48,371 nt of DNA from Planctomycetota bacterium (GTDB taxonomy: Bacteria; Planctomycetota; UBA8108; UBA1146), in contig JABHOG010000093.1 of NCBI GenBank assembly GCA_018694835.1, forward strand, positions 1-48,371, read 5' to 3'. The notes under the pieces were generated by a model. It had not been told where the DNA came from and did no database searches. It worked only from the letters and a program-made list of their open reading frames with translations. A program made the position numbers and the translations under genes. Shown here in pieces: positions 1 through 8,366 of this stretch (position 1 is its first letter; each line of letters begins with the position of its first letter).

Positions 1-1
1 G

Positions 2-1588
2 ATCCAGGATCCGGAGTCGGACCAAAAACTGCGCAAACAACAGTTGCGTGGCGAGTACGGGCGCTATCGCGCCAACAATGATCTCACCTATTACCACCTC
101 GATATCCGCGTGTCTCCCGAGACCAAGACCATTCGCGGCAAGGTGACCATTGGTTTTCGAATGTTGTCAGACGACAACCGTATCCAGCTCGATCTGAACA
201 GCGACCTCTCGGTCGACAAGATCGTGCTCGATACCGAGGAGCTTCCCTTCGAGCGCGAGTTCAACGCGGTATTCATCGACAACCCCGACGGATTCAAAGC
301 CGGAGAACAATACAGGATCGACTTCCATTACTCGGGTGCTCCGAAGAGCAGCAGTCGTTTTGGTGGCATCAGTTTCGAGGAGGACCCTGCCGGTCGACCG
401 TGGATTTACACGGCATGCGAAGGGCCTGGATCGAGTTACTGGTGGCCGTGCAAGGACCAGTGGCGTGACGAGGTCGAGAGCATGGACATCAGTGTGGCGG
501 TCCCCAACGGGTTGACCGATGTTTCCAACGGCCGATACATGGGCAAGGAAGATCTCGGGGACGGGTTCACCCGCTGGAAGTGGCGCGTCCATTATCCGAT
601 CAACTCCTACAACGTTTCGATCAACGTAGCGGCCTACGAGCACTTTTCGGATCAACTCGGTGAACTGACCCTCGACTACTACGCCTTGCCGGAAGACCTG
701 AAGAAGGCCAAGAAACAATTCGCCCAGGCAAAGCCGATGATGGAGGCGTTCCAGCACTACTTCGGCGAGTACCCCTTCATCAAGGATGGTTACAAGCTGG
801 TGCAGGTACCGTATTCGGGGATGGAGCACCAATCCGCCGTGGCCTACGGCAACAGATTCACCAACGGTTACCTCGGTAAGGACTGGACCGGCGTCGGCGT
901 CAGCATGAAGTTCGACTTCATCATCATTCACGAGAGTGGTCACGAGTGGTTCGGCAATGCCATCACGGCAGCAGATGTGTGCGATATGTGGATTCACGAG
1001 GGTTGGACCACCTACCTCGAAGCGATGTACGTCGAAAAGCTATTCGGCTACGCAGACGCCCTGAAGTACATCAACGGCTATCAGGAAAAGGTCTCCAATC
1101 AGCGACCGATCATCACGCAGAAGGGCACGCATCAAGAACCTCCTGGCGACCAGTACTTCAAGGGAGCGTTGTTTCTCCACACCCTGCGCAACGTGCTAGG
1201 AGACGATGACAAGTGGTGGGCGCTGGTACGCGAGGTCTACGATACGTTCAAGTACCAGTGCATCGAGACCGAAGACATCGTGAAACTCTTCAACAAACGA
1301 TTCGGAATCGACCTCCATCCGGTGTTCGATCAATATTTGCGCCACGCGCAACTACCTCTTCTCGAACTGGTCTTCGATGACGCCAAACACAGCGTGTCCT
1401 ACCGCTGGAAGACGGACGTACCCGGCTTCGCCATGCCGATCCGGGTCGGAGAAAGAACAGCCTGGCAGCAGATCTCACCGACCACCCAATGGCAGACCCT
1501 GTCGACCGAGCTGGGCCAGCAGCGCTTCGAAGTGGCGACCGACCTCTACTACGTCAAGGTGACCAAGCAGCCTCATGAGAGCGACTGA
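2..1588 (+). CDS. M1 family metallopeptidase (aminopeptidase N-like), 5' truncated
   Basis: Zinc metallopeptidase of the M1 gluzincin family, expected to remove N-terminal residues from peptides. The zinc motif HESGH is encoded at 929-943 and the third ligand Glu at 998-1000 (HExxH-x18-E spacing). The substrate-binding GMEHQ variant of the GxMEN motif starts at 818. The N-terminal part is the beta-rich M1 domain. The frame is open to the first base of the window, so the true start, and probably a signal peptide, lies outside; a TTG at 44 is only an internal candidate. The C-terminus is short, without the helical ERAP-type domain of long M1 enzymes. TGA stop at 1586-1588; it converges on the next gene. 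Confidence 0.9.
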   Translation: MQDPESDQKLRKQQLRGEYGRYRANNDLTYYHLDIRVSPETKTIRGKVTIGFRMLSDDNRIQLDLNSDLSVDKIVLDTEELPFEREFNAVFIDNPDGFKAGEQYRIDFHYSGAPKSSSRFGGISFEEDPAGRPWIYTACEGPGSSYWWPCKDQWRDEVESMDISVAVPNGLTDVSNGRYMGKEDLGDGFTRWKWRVHYPINSYNVSINVAAYEHFSDQLGELTLDYYALPEDLKKAKKQFAQAKPMMEAFQHYFGEYPFIKDGYKLVQVPYSGMEHQSAVAYGNRFTNGYLGKDWTGVGVSMKFDFIIIHESGHEWFGNAITAADVCDMWIHEGWTTYLEAMYVEKLFGYADALKYINGYQEKVSNQRPIITQKGTHQEPPGDQYFKGALFLHTLRNVLGDDDKWWALVREVYDTFKYQCIETEDIVKLFNKRFGIDLHPVFDQYLRHAQLPLLELVFDDAKHSVSYRWKTDVPGFAMPIRVGERTAWQQISPTTQWQTLSTELGQQRFEVATDLYYVKVTKQPHESD

Positions 1589-1615
1589 GGCGCCGTGAGA
1601 ACGATTGAGGAGTGA

Positions 1616-1652
1616 CCGGCATCTCCAACGGCAACGCCGCTGGAGCTGCCGG
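1616..1652. terminator. Hairpin between convergent genes
   Basis: A 12-bp stem (1616-1627 with 1641-1652) has one T/C mismatch, and the loop holds a further 4-bp CGGC/GCCG stem. It lies between the stop of the M1 gene (1588) and the stop of the opposing gene (1752), where a bidirectional terminator is expected. No clear T-tract follows on either strand, so termination is inferred from position and stability only. Confidence 0.5.
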
Positions 1653-1751
1653 CCCGACTGTGAACTGCGACCGAGGTGCCCCGCCAGTGACGGCAAGTCT
1701 CCACCGAGAACCTCTCGATACTGGATCGTGGTGCTCTCCATCAGCGAGACT

Positions 1752-3161
1752 TCATCGAGCTGATCCCCGGGCGTTCAGTAAGGAAGCTGCGATTTCTGCG
1801 GTGCGCGGATCGACATCGCTGGTCTGGATCAGCTGCTGAAAGCCGCCCGGATCGCCAATAGGCCAACTCATGGCACAGATGCGTAAGGCAGTACCTCGGA
1901 CAGACCTGGAAGGGTCGCTCTGCGCCACCCTCTTCAAAGACTGGGCCCACCCTGGCGAGATACTTCCTCCCCGGCCGATGCCTCCCTGGCTGCCGTATAG
2001 CACCAGATTGCGGTACCCCTCCGAGTCGATCGAATCTCCACGCTGATAGATCATCTGTTGTAGATCGAGCTCGGTGGCGCGCGAAAATCCAGACAACAGA
2101 GCCGAACCTTGATACTCCTGCTGCAGCATCAGATCTGCGGCATGTTGCAGAAAACCTGGCAACTGCGCGCCGGAGATGCGCTGGAGCACCACCTCGATCA
2201 ACGGTACTTGTAACGACTCCTGCGCCTGACCAATCCAATTTGCCGCCCCGGCTGGATCATCCACGAGTGCCAGAACGACACTTTTCTGGGCCACTCGACG
2301 CAGTCCCGGGATCGGTGACTGGAGCCATTCACCCGCTACTGCCACCGCTTCATGATCTGCTGTGGCCAGACTCCACTCGATCATCTTCAGCAGCCGAGTC
2401 CGTGATTCTTCTTCTTCCCCTTCGAGAGGAAGTGGTCCAGCCGTCGATTCCATCATCGAGGCCAGTTCGATGGCGTGCCACGGTTGCAGCACTCCTTCCA
2501 CCTGTAAGAAGCGTGGGAAGTAGCGGGCGCGCTGCTCGCCAGAGATCCACAGATCGGCCATTGCAAGAATGGTCCCGCCGCGGTCGAACCACAGCGAAGC
2601 CCATTCCCCTCCCGCTGCAACCTCCTGCTGCAGATGGCCCACCGATCCATCTGCGGAATTAGTGCCGATGGAGAGGGCCGTTGCGAGCGCAACCATCAAC
2701 GCATCCTGCTCGTCTTGCCCCCCTTCCGTCTCCAGTATCAAGGTCAACAGCTGATCTCCCATCCCCGGTTGAGCCGTCAGCAGTGCAGCGATGGCCGCTG
2801 CTGGATCCTCCTGCGCTCGCCCTGCAGCGATCACCAAATCGAGCGGCTCGCGCCACGCATCCTTTTTGGCAGTCGAGACCATGGTGAGCGACTCATCGGT
2901 GAGCGCTTCCTGCTCCCGCGACGCAACTCCATCGGAGAACAGACCCACTGTGGGTGGCTCGCTCAAGGGCTCTTTCTGACGGACCAGCTGCAGCCTGGCC
3001 TCACTTCTCCCCTCGTCGACTTCGGCCAACCGCTCGCCTTCGCCGAAGCGAAACCACAGTAGTAGCGCCAGCAACCCCACCACCGCCACCACCGCCACCA
3101 CCGCCAACTTCGACCCGCGCGGATTGCCAACCAGCCAACTACCGTTTTCTCGATCTCTCAT
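1752..3161 (-). CDS. Membrane-anchored hypothetical protein, helical repeat type
   Basis: Function unknown; 469 residues. A short basic N-terminus is followed by one strongly hydrophobic segment (about residues 19-37, rich in Ala and Val) with no clear cleavage site, so it is probably a single-pass anchor with the rest outside the cytoplasm. The remainder is helical, with Leu/Ala-rich segments that resemble HEAT/armadillo-like repeats, but I see no named domain or catalytic motif. A GAGGAG ribosome binding site precedes the ATG at 3161. Part of the membrane segment is coded by a 9-bp tandem repeat. The 871-residue protein at 11845-14460 has a similar general character; homology between them is untested. 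Confidence 0.65.
   Translation of the reverse strand: MRDRENGSWLVGNPRGSKLAVVAVVAVVGLLALLLWFRFGEGERLAEVDEGRSEARLQLVRQKEPLSEPPTVGLFSDGVASREQEALTDESLTMVSTAKKDAWREPLDLVIAAGRAQEDPAAAIAALLTAQPGMGDQLLTLILETEGGQDEQDALMVALATALSIGTNSADGSVGHLQQEVAAGGEWASLWFDRGGTILAMADLWISGEQRARYFPRFLQVEGVLQPWHAIELASMMESTAGPLPLEGEEEESRTRLLKMIEWSLATADHEAVAVAGEWLQSPIPGLRRVAQKSVVLALVDDPAGAANWIGQAQESLQVPLIEVVLQRISGAQLPGFLQHAADLMLQQEYQGSALLSGFSRATELDLQQMIYQRGDSIDSEGYRNLVLYGSQGGIGRGGSISPGWAQSLKRVAQSDPSRSVRGTALRICAMSWPIGDPGGFQQLIQTSDVDPRTAEIAASLLNARGSAR
3078..3104. repeat. 9-bp tandem repeat, 3 copies
   Basis: Three exact copies of CACCACCGC (plus strand). They encode an Ala/Val repeat inside the transmembrane segment of the gene at 1752-3161. 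Confidence 0.9.
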
Positions 3162-3189
3162 CTCCTCGCTCCTCTCACATCAAACGTAA

Positions 3190-3870
3190 TTATTTACTTC
3201 TCTGGTTGCACGGCTCGGTCAACGTGCCGCCCGCACAGGGCGAGGCGACCCAACTGATCTGCTCCGAAATCTCAATCGCCTCTCCTTGCGGCAGGCAGTC
3301 ATGGTCCCAACAAATGATGAACATTCGGGTGCATTCACAACGCAGCGACTGTCGCATCACCGGCAGTGACTGTTGCGAGAGGAGGCAGCACCCCGCCACC
3401 GTAGTCGGGACTCGATGAGCCGGTTCGATGATCACCCAGATCGGGCACAGATCCGGCTGAAGAAACACCTCGATCTCGAGACGGTGGAGGATCAGCTGCA
3501 ATGCCGTTCCTGTGCACTCATTGGTCACGGGGGAGACCAGTTGGCGCCACCCGGTCTCCGAGGTGCCGACTCCTGGGCAGTCTCCATCACAGTTGAGACT
3601 GGCGGGGATCGCTCGATCGGGATTCTGGGCCAGAACCTCGACTCCTGTGCCGCTCCACAGCAGCAATCCCATCCACATCGCCATCCACATCGCCCTTGGC
3701 CGATGGTTGATCGGACCACGCTGCTTCCTCTCCTTCCCCTCCTTTCCCCCGTCCCTCTCGTGCTCTTTTTCCTCCTCGTTCCTCTCGTGCTCTTTTTCCT
3801 TCGCGTTGCTCTCGTGCTCCTTTTGCTCCACGTTCTCCTCAAACATCTGCAGCGAATGGTTTTCCTTCAA
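3190..3870 (-). CDS. Cys-rich exported hypothetical protein with charged 9-residue repeats
   Basis: Unrecognised protein, 226 residues from a TTG at 3870 with GGAAGGA upstream; an ATG at 3846 is an alternative with a poorer binding site. Residues 13-39 are three 9-residue repeats of the type NxExKEHER, very rich in Glu, Lys and His. A basic stretch, then a hydrophobic segment (about 60-80) ending in an Ala-Gln that looks like a signal peptidase site, follow. The C-terminal part has many cysteines, including CDGDC and CCLL clusters, and is probably disulfide-bonded outside the cytoplasm. A long charged cytoplasmic tail before a signal-like segment is unusual. An alternative is that translation starts just before the Met-Trp-Met segment. 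It lies downstream of the DsbD gene on the same strand. Confidence 0.5.
   Translation of the reverse strand: MKENHSLQMFEENVEQKEHESNAKEKEHERNEEEKEHERDGGKEGKERKQRGPINHRPRAMWMAMWMGLLLWSGTGVEVLAQNPDRAIPASLNCDGDCPGVGTSETGWRQLVSPVTNECTGTALQLILHRLEIEVFLQPDLCPIWVIIEPAHRVPTTVAGCCLLSQQSLPVMRQSLRCECTRMFIICWDHDCLPQGEAIEISEQISWVASPCAGGTLTEPCNQRSK
3755..3835. repeat. 27-bp tandem repeat, 3 copies
   Basis: Units at 3755-3781, 3782-3808 and 3809-3835, each starting CTCTCGTGCTC on the plus strand. The first two are near identical, the third is diverged. The period is a multiple of three, so it encodes the 9-residue KEHER-type repeat of the minus-strand gene. Confidence 0.9.
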
Positions 3871-4202
3871 CGACGCGTCCTTCCCTGATCTCTCTCGCCA
3901 AGATCATCTTCACTCCCCACGAATTGCCCGCGACCAGCGGTTCCAGGGAATCGCCTGCTTCCGGACGATGCGTCGCTCACTCGAGAAGAGGGATATCGCA
4001 GTTGCAGAAAGGAGAGATGCAGAAAAGGAGAGATGCGACTCAAAGATGAGGGAGCCCACCGCGACAAGATCTTACAAAGCTCACCGGTCAGGCAGGATCA
4101 TCAGGCAGAATCTTCACGCAGATCTTCACGCAGAACTTCACGCGAGTTCCAGTCAACAGCAGGCACAGCGCCAGTCCATCCATCGCTTCACTGACCTCTG
4201 GC
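3871..4202. other. 332-nt gap with two short tandem repeats
   Basis: No credible gene seen on either strand. It lies between the end of the DsbD gene and the start of the Cys-rich gene, so it holds the 3' end of one transcript and possibly the promoter of the next. It contains a 16-bp repeat in two copies (4004-4035, one base different) and the 12-bp repeat listed separately. Confidence 0.6.
4110..4145. repeat. 12-bp tandem repeat, 3 copies
   Basis: ATCTTCACGCAG at 4110-4121 and 4122-4133, then a diverged third copy to 4145. It lies 58-93 nt past the stop of the DsbD gene. Confidence 0.85.
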
Positions 4203-7067
4203 TCAGGAGCCAGAGGTGACCTGCAACGCCAGCTTGATCGGTAGCGAGAAGGTGCGGATGCGTTCATCTCCGCGGTACAGCCCTCCGACAAATCGGAGGC
4301 GGATGATGTACTCCCCCTCCTCCACCTGATCACCGACCCGGAAGGATGTCGAGGCTGAAAAACTGGAAACAAGTTGCTCGACATCGCTCTCTCGATAAAT
4401 GCCCGCCTGCTGCCCCTCGTAACTCCACGGTTGTTGCTGTTGCAAGACCGTGACCTCAGTTCCATGCTCGACGATGGTCAATCCATCGAACTGAATACGA
4501 CTCTCGAAGGCGGGTCGGTCGAGCAACCCTTCCTCGAGAAATTCGGCAAACTCATCGCTACTGTTGGTGAACGAACCCCGCGTCACTTCCAGTTGATCCG
4601 TGCTGTCGAGCACGATGTAGGTCGGGTTGGCGTAGTAGCCGGAATACTCGATTTGTTTCGATCGATAGCCTTCTTCCACCTCGCTGGTGGCGTCATCGGT
4701 AAAGATCTCGAACAGTTCAAATTGGCCGAGCAACTGCTCGACTTCGGGCTCGCGGAAAATGCCATTTTCCATCAGCCTGCAGTTCTGTCAGGTGTGGCCA
4801 GTGAAGTTGACGAAGATGGGTCGAGGAGATCTCTCGCCGGCAGCATTCTGATCGCGCAGCTGCTGCAACTGGTCGTCCAAATCGAGTGGATGGTCTCGAT
4901 CGAGCACCACCCAGGGAAGGTGCTGTTGTTGGTGAACACTGGGCACCAGCAGCTGTGCTTCGAGGTTCTCATTGAGTCGCCAGCCGGTCGTCGCATAGAA
5001 ACAACTGATCGCTCCAATCAAGGTCAATCCCAGCAACAGCCCTCTTCCGAAAGAGATCGATTTCACCGGAGAATCGTGCGGGAAACGTAGTTTTCCGGCC
5101 AGATTGAGGGCCAGCGCCAGCAGTGTCAGACCCCAGATCACCATGATCACCTCGCGGTTGACCACGTCACCAAACTGCCAGTAGGTGGCCACTGCACTGA
5201 AGAACTTCCACGCCGCCAGCAACTCGATGAATCCGAGGATCACCTTGACCGTCGAGAGCCAGCCGCCAGAGCGAGGCAGGCCCGTCAACACCTTGGGAAA
5301 CAGTGCCAGTAATACGAAGGGAACCGCCAGGGTGGTACTGAAGGCGAGCATGCCGATTGCGGCGTAGCCGGGACCTTCCCCCGCCGCCAGAGCGAGTAGA
5401 AATGCGACGATCGGGCCGACACAGGTGAAGGTGGTGACGCTGAAGACCAGCCCCATCACCAGCACACTGGCGGCTCCACCACCACCACCACTGCCTCCCA
5501 CCGCGGATCGGAGCCAGTTGGGCAACTGGATGTCGTAGTAACCGAACAAGCTGAAACCAAACACGACAAAGAGCACTCCGATGGCCAGATTGACAAACCC
5601 GTTGGTCGCCATGAAGTTGGCGCCCTCCTCCCCGAGCAGCGCCGACAGCAAGAATCCGAGCGCGGTGAAGGAGACGACGATTCCCGCGCCAAAGAGTCCG
5701 GCGAGCCACAACACCCGAGAACGACTCTCGTGGGCTTGCTTGGTGAAGACGCTGACGGTGATGGGGATCATCGGATAGACACAGGGAGTCAACAATGCCA
5801 CCAGTGCCCCACCGAAGGAGAGCAGGATGATCCCGAGCAGTCCGGCCTGTTCCGCCGCCCCCCGGGTGTCCTTGCGGATGGCAGGAATCCTCAGTGCCTG
5901 CTCGACCGACCCCTCCAGCTGGAAGTCGATCACACTCCCGGGCTGCACATCCTTCTGACTGAATCCCGCCGAGATGCGGATTTCACCGTCCGCGACCTCA
6001 GGACGAAGAGGGGCATCATTTCCGTCAGTGGATTCGATCTCGGATGGAGACAATTCCGTGGGAGCCTTGCCCGAGAAGAGCGGAATCTCCAGTGAAACCT
6101 GTTCTGGAGGAAGACAGAGCCGCGCATCGCAGACCATGTATCCGACCCGGAGCTGGAGTGCCTTCAGCGGCTTCGGCAGCGGCTGCGGAATCGAAATCGG
6201 CAGCCGGAAGATCGCCTTGCGCTCATGCTCGAGCAGCACTCCACCCGATCCGTCATCGCGAGGGCGAGGTGGCGTCACCTCGATCGGCTCACCGATGGTC
6301 AGTGCAGAGTCCTCAGCGATGTGAAAAGTGGTCGGATCGCCCAGATCGGGATCGAGCCCGATCCCGTAGATATGCCATCCCCGTTCGATGATGGCGTGAA
6401 GTTCGACCTGCACCGTGGTCCCGGCTTGCAGCTGGTCGACTCCGATCGCTCGCCAGGAAACCGGTGAACCCTGGAGCGCCGCTTCCACCTTCAATGAAGC
6501 GGGAACTTCTTTCGCTGCTGCACCCTTTTCGGGCGAACTCTTGGCCCCCACCGTGACCACAGCCTCGACCGTGGCCATCGAAGGCGGAAGACATTGCTTG
6601 GCATCACAGACCTGGTAACTGATGTCGATGAGGACCTTGCGTGGACCCGCCTCTGCGGACTCGGGCACCTGCAGCGGAACCTCGAACTGAACCTTGCCCT
6701 CATGCTCGTGCACCAGGCCGAGGATGGCATCATCTCGTTGGTGGGCCGACTGCTCACGAATGTCATGATGGAGTTCCAGATCTCCCGATCCGGCCAGCAC
6801 CAAGGTGGTGGGAATCCCCTGCTCTGGATCCATCTCGAATCCATAGATATGCCAGCCCCGTTCGATGGTGGCGAAGACCTTGACCACCACTTCGGTACCC
6901 GGCACCGCACCATCTACACCCTCAGCAGAGAACTGGACGGGAGAATCATCATCGAAGCCAAAAGCATCGAGATCGAAGCCGTCGAGTCCCGGAGGATCCT
7001 GCGCCAGTACCGATATCGAGATCAGCCATCCCAGGATCAGCACTATCATCGATCGGATCAGATTCAT
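4203..7067 (-). CDS. dsbD: Selenocysteine-containing DsbD-type thiol:disulfide interchange protein
   Basis: Moves reducing power from the cytoplasm across the inner membrane to periplasmic thiol proteins. Read as one 954-residue protein with an in-frame TGA (4788-4790) as residue 760. Order: signal peptide (1-22); two DsbD N-terminal-type domains (about 45-175 and 205-330), each with GWHIYG and a CDAxxC pair (C154/C159, C313/C318); a multi-helix DsbD membrane domain (about 405-700) with its two redox cysteines in TPC (C429) and FTC (C549); a thioredoxin domain whose active site reads FTGHT-U-QNC, with C763 kept and a cis-Pro-like NPT later; and about 95 extra C-terminal residues of unknown fold. 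The thioredoxin domain matches DsbD types that carry FTGYxCxNCRxME. Start ATG at 7067 with AGAAGG upstream. Alternative: a nonsense mutation giving a truncated protein. Confidence 0.85.
4747..4777 (-). promoter_or_regulatory. Candidate bacterial SECIS hairpin behind the DsbD TGA
   Basis: On the minus strand, starting 17 nt after the TGA, GGAAAAT (4770-4764) pairs perfectly with ATTTTCC (4760-4754) around a GGC loop (4763-4761). The stem extends by a T-G pair, then after a 2x2 internal loop by GGCT/AGCC (4777-4774 with 4750-4747). The apical loop begins 24 nt after the TGA and its first two bases are G. This agrees with the usual SelB-binding SECIS layout (loop about 16-37 nt downstream, G in the first two loop bases). 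The hairpin also codes for protein. Confidence 0.7.
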
Positions 7068-7092
7068 CGGTATCGCCTTCTGTTACAGGGGT

Positions 7093-7362
7093 TCAATCGT
7101 CGAGAGCGACAGCAGCAAGGATTTCTGCGGCGGGGAACTCTCCACCGCCGGGAGTGTAGGCTCGAACCCACCGATCCCCCACGACCAGGAAAGGAATCCC
7201 ACGCTTGCCAGTCTGGCGCTCCAACTCGAGGGCCGCTTGCGGATCCTGCGAGATATCGACCTTCTGGTAAACGACCTTGTGTTCATCCAGAAATCGGGAT
7301 GCACGGGTACAATCCGGGCACCAGGTGGCTCCATAGAGCAGTATCGACGATTTCTCGGACAT
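7093..7362 (-). CDS. Glutaredoxin-like protein
   Basis: Small thioredoxin-fold oxidoreductase, 89 residues, of the glutaredoxin/mycoredoxin type. The active site WCPDC lies near residues 14-18, followed by the first helix. The RGIPFLVV segment carries the conserved cis-proline. Start ATG at 7362 has GGAGG eight bases upstream; the frame is open a further 20 codons, but that part shows no family similarity. It lies 25 nt upstream of the selenoprotein DsbD gene on the same strand, so the two are probably co-transcribed and may share a redox role. Whether it feeds electrons to DsbD cannot be told from sequence. Confidence 0.85.
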   Translation of the reverse strand: MSEKSSILLYGATWCPDCTRASRFLDEHKVVYQKVDISQDPQAALELERQTGKRGIPFLVVGDRWVRAYTPGGGEFPAAEILAAVALDD

Positions 7363-7526
7363 CCAGACCTCCAACTGTCTCCCCGGCGGGATCTTATCAT
7401 GGCCGATTCCATCTGGCGACACGCCTTGCTTGGATGCCCGAGGAGTTGACGGATATCCTACGCCAGCGGGAGCCGCTGGGTTCCCACCAACTAGACCCCC
7501 TGCGGGGCCAGAAGGGTGGATCTGAA

Positions 7527-8366
7527 TTGCAGACTCTTCGTGATCATTTCTCCCTGGGAAAAAAGCAACTCGCGGCTCCTGCCTGGATCCTCGGCCCCGA
7601 TGTCATCGAGGACGAAGGATTCACCCTGGAAGTCGCCAAGGTCATCGCCAACATCGCCGCACAGAAAAATCTACCGGTGATCTTCAAGGCCAGTTACGAG
7701 AAGGCGAATCGCTCGAGTGCTTCTTCCTTTCGCGGCCCAGGGATCGATGCCGGACTGGAAGTTCTGGCCCGAGTCGGTCAGGAGACTGGACTTCCCCTGA
7801 CCACCGATGTTCATGATGAAGAGCAAGCTCGTCGTGCCGCTGAAGTGGTCGACGTCATCCAGATCCCGGCATTTCTCTGCCGTCAGAACTCATTGCTGGA
7901 GGCGGCGGCCGCGACCGGCAAGGTGATCAACTTGAAAAAGGGCCAGTTCCTTTCTCCCTGGGATGTCGCTGCTCGAGTCCAGTTGTTACAAGAAGCAGGG
8001 GCCGCCGACGTGTGGGTCACTGAACGGGGATCCTCCTTCGGCTACCACCGGCTGGTCAATGACTTCAGGGCGATCCCTCTGACGCAACAGACCGGTGCCG
8101 CAGTGATCTTTGATGCGACCCACAGCGTTCAGACTCCAGGTGGACCGGAAGGTGTTTCCGGTGGCGAGCGCCACTTCATTCCAGTCCTCGCTCGGGCCGC
8201 AGCGGCCGCCGGAGCGGACGGCCTGTTCCTGGAGGTACACCCCGATCCAGATCAGGCTCTCTGTGATGGTCCCAACGCCTTGCCTCTCGATCGACTCGAG
8301 GACTTCATCGAGCACCTGTTGCCACTGCTAAACTGTGCCCGTGAAATCCCGGATCTCGACCTTTGA
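7527..8366 (+). CDS. kdsA: 3-deoxy-8-phosphooctulonate synthase (Kdo-8-P synthase)
   Basis: Condenses phosphoenolpyruvate with arabinose 5-phosphate to Kdo-8-phosphate, the committed step to the Kdo sugar of lipid A cores. 279 residues, the usual length. Family motifs include KASYEKANRSS, VKKGQFLSPWD-type (here LKKGQFLSPWD), TERGSSFGY and DATHSVQTPGG, closest to the metal-dependent class. Metal ligands H199, E236 and D247 are present with standard spacing. The position of the metal-binding cysteine is Asp25 (GPDVIE instead of GPCxIE). I chose the TTG at 7527 because AAGGGTGGA precedes it and the length fits; an in-frame ATG at 7434 would add 31 residues. Divergent from the glutaredoxin gene and overlapping the next gene. 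Confidence 0.9.
   Translation: MQTLRDHFSLGKKQLAAPAWILGPDVIEDEGFTLEVAKVIANIAAQKNLPVIFKASYEKANRSSASSFRGPGIDAGLEVLARVGQETGLPLTTDVHDEEQARRAAEVVDVIQIPAFLCRQNSLLEAAAATGKVINLKKGQFLSPWDVAARVQLLQEAGAADVWVTERGSSFGYHRLVNDFRAIPLTQQTGAAVIFDATHSVQTPGGPEGVSGGERHFIPVLARAAAAAGADGLFLEVHPDPDQALCDGPNALPLDRLEDFIEHLLPLLNCAREIPDLDL

Noticed and set aside
3755-3835. Repeats as a CRISPR array
   Set aside because: Units are directly adjacent without spacers and no cas genes are present.
4203-4772. A separate small gene starting at ATG 4772
   Set aside because: It lacks a good ribosome binding site, begins just behind the active site of a thioredoxin domain and is in frame with the DsbD gene; it is better read as the part after a Sec codon.
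6594-7526. Long plus-strand frame leading into kdsA
   Set aside because: It is antisense to the DsbD and glutaredoxin genes and shows no family similarity before about 7527.
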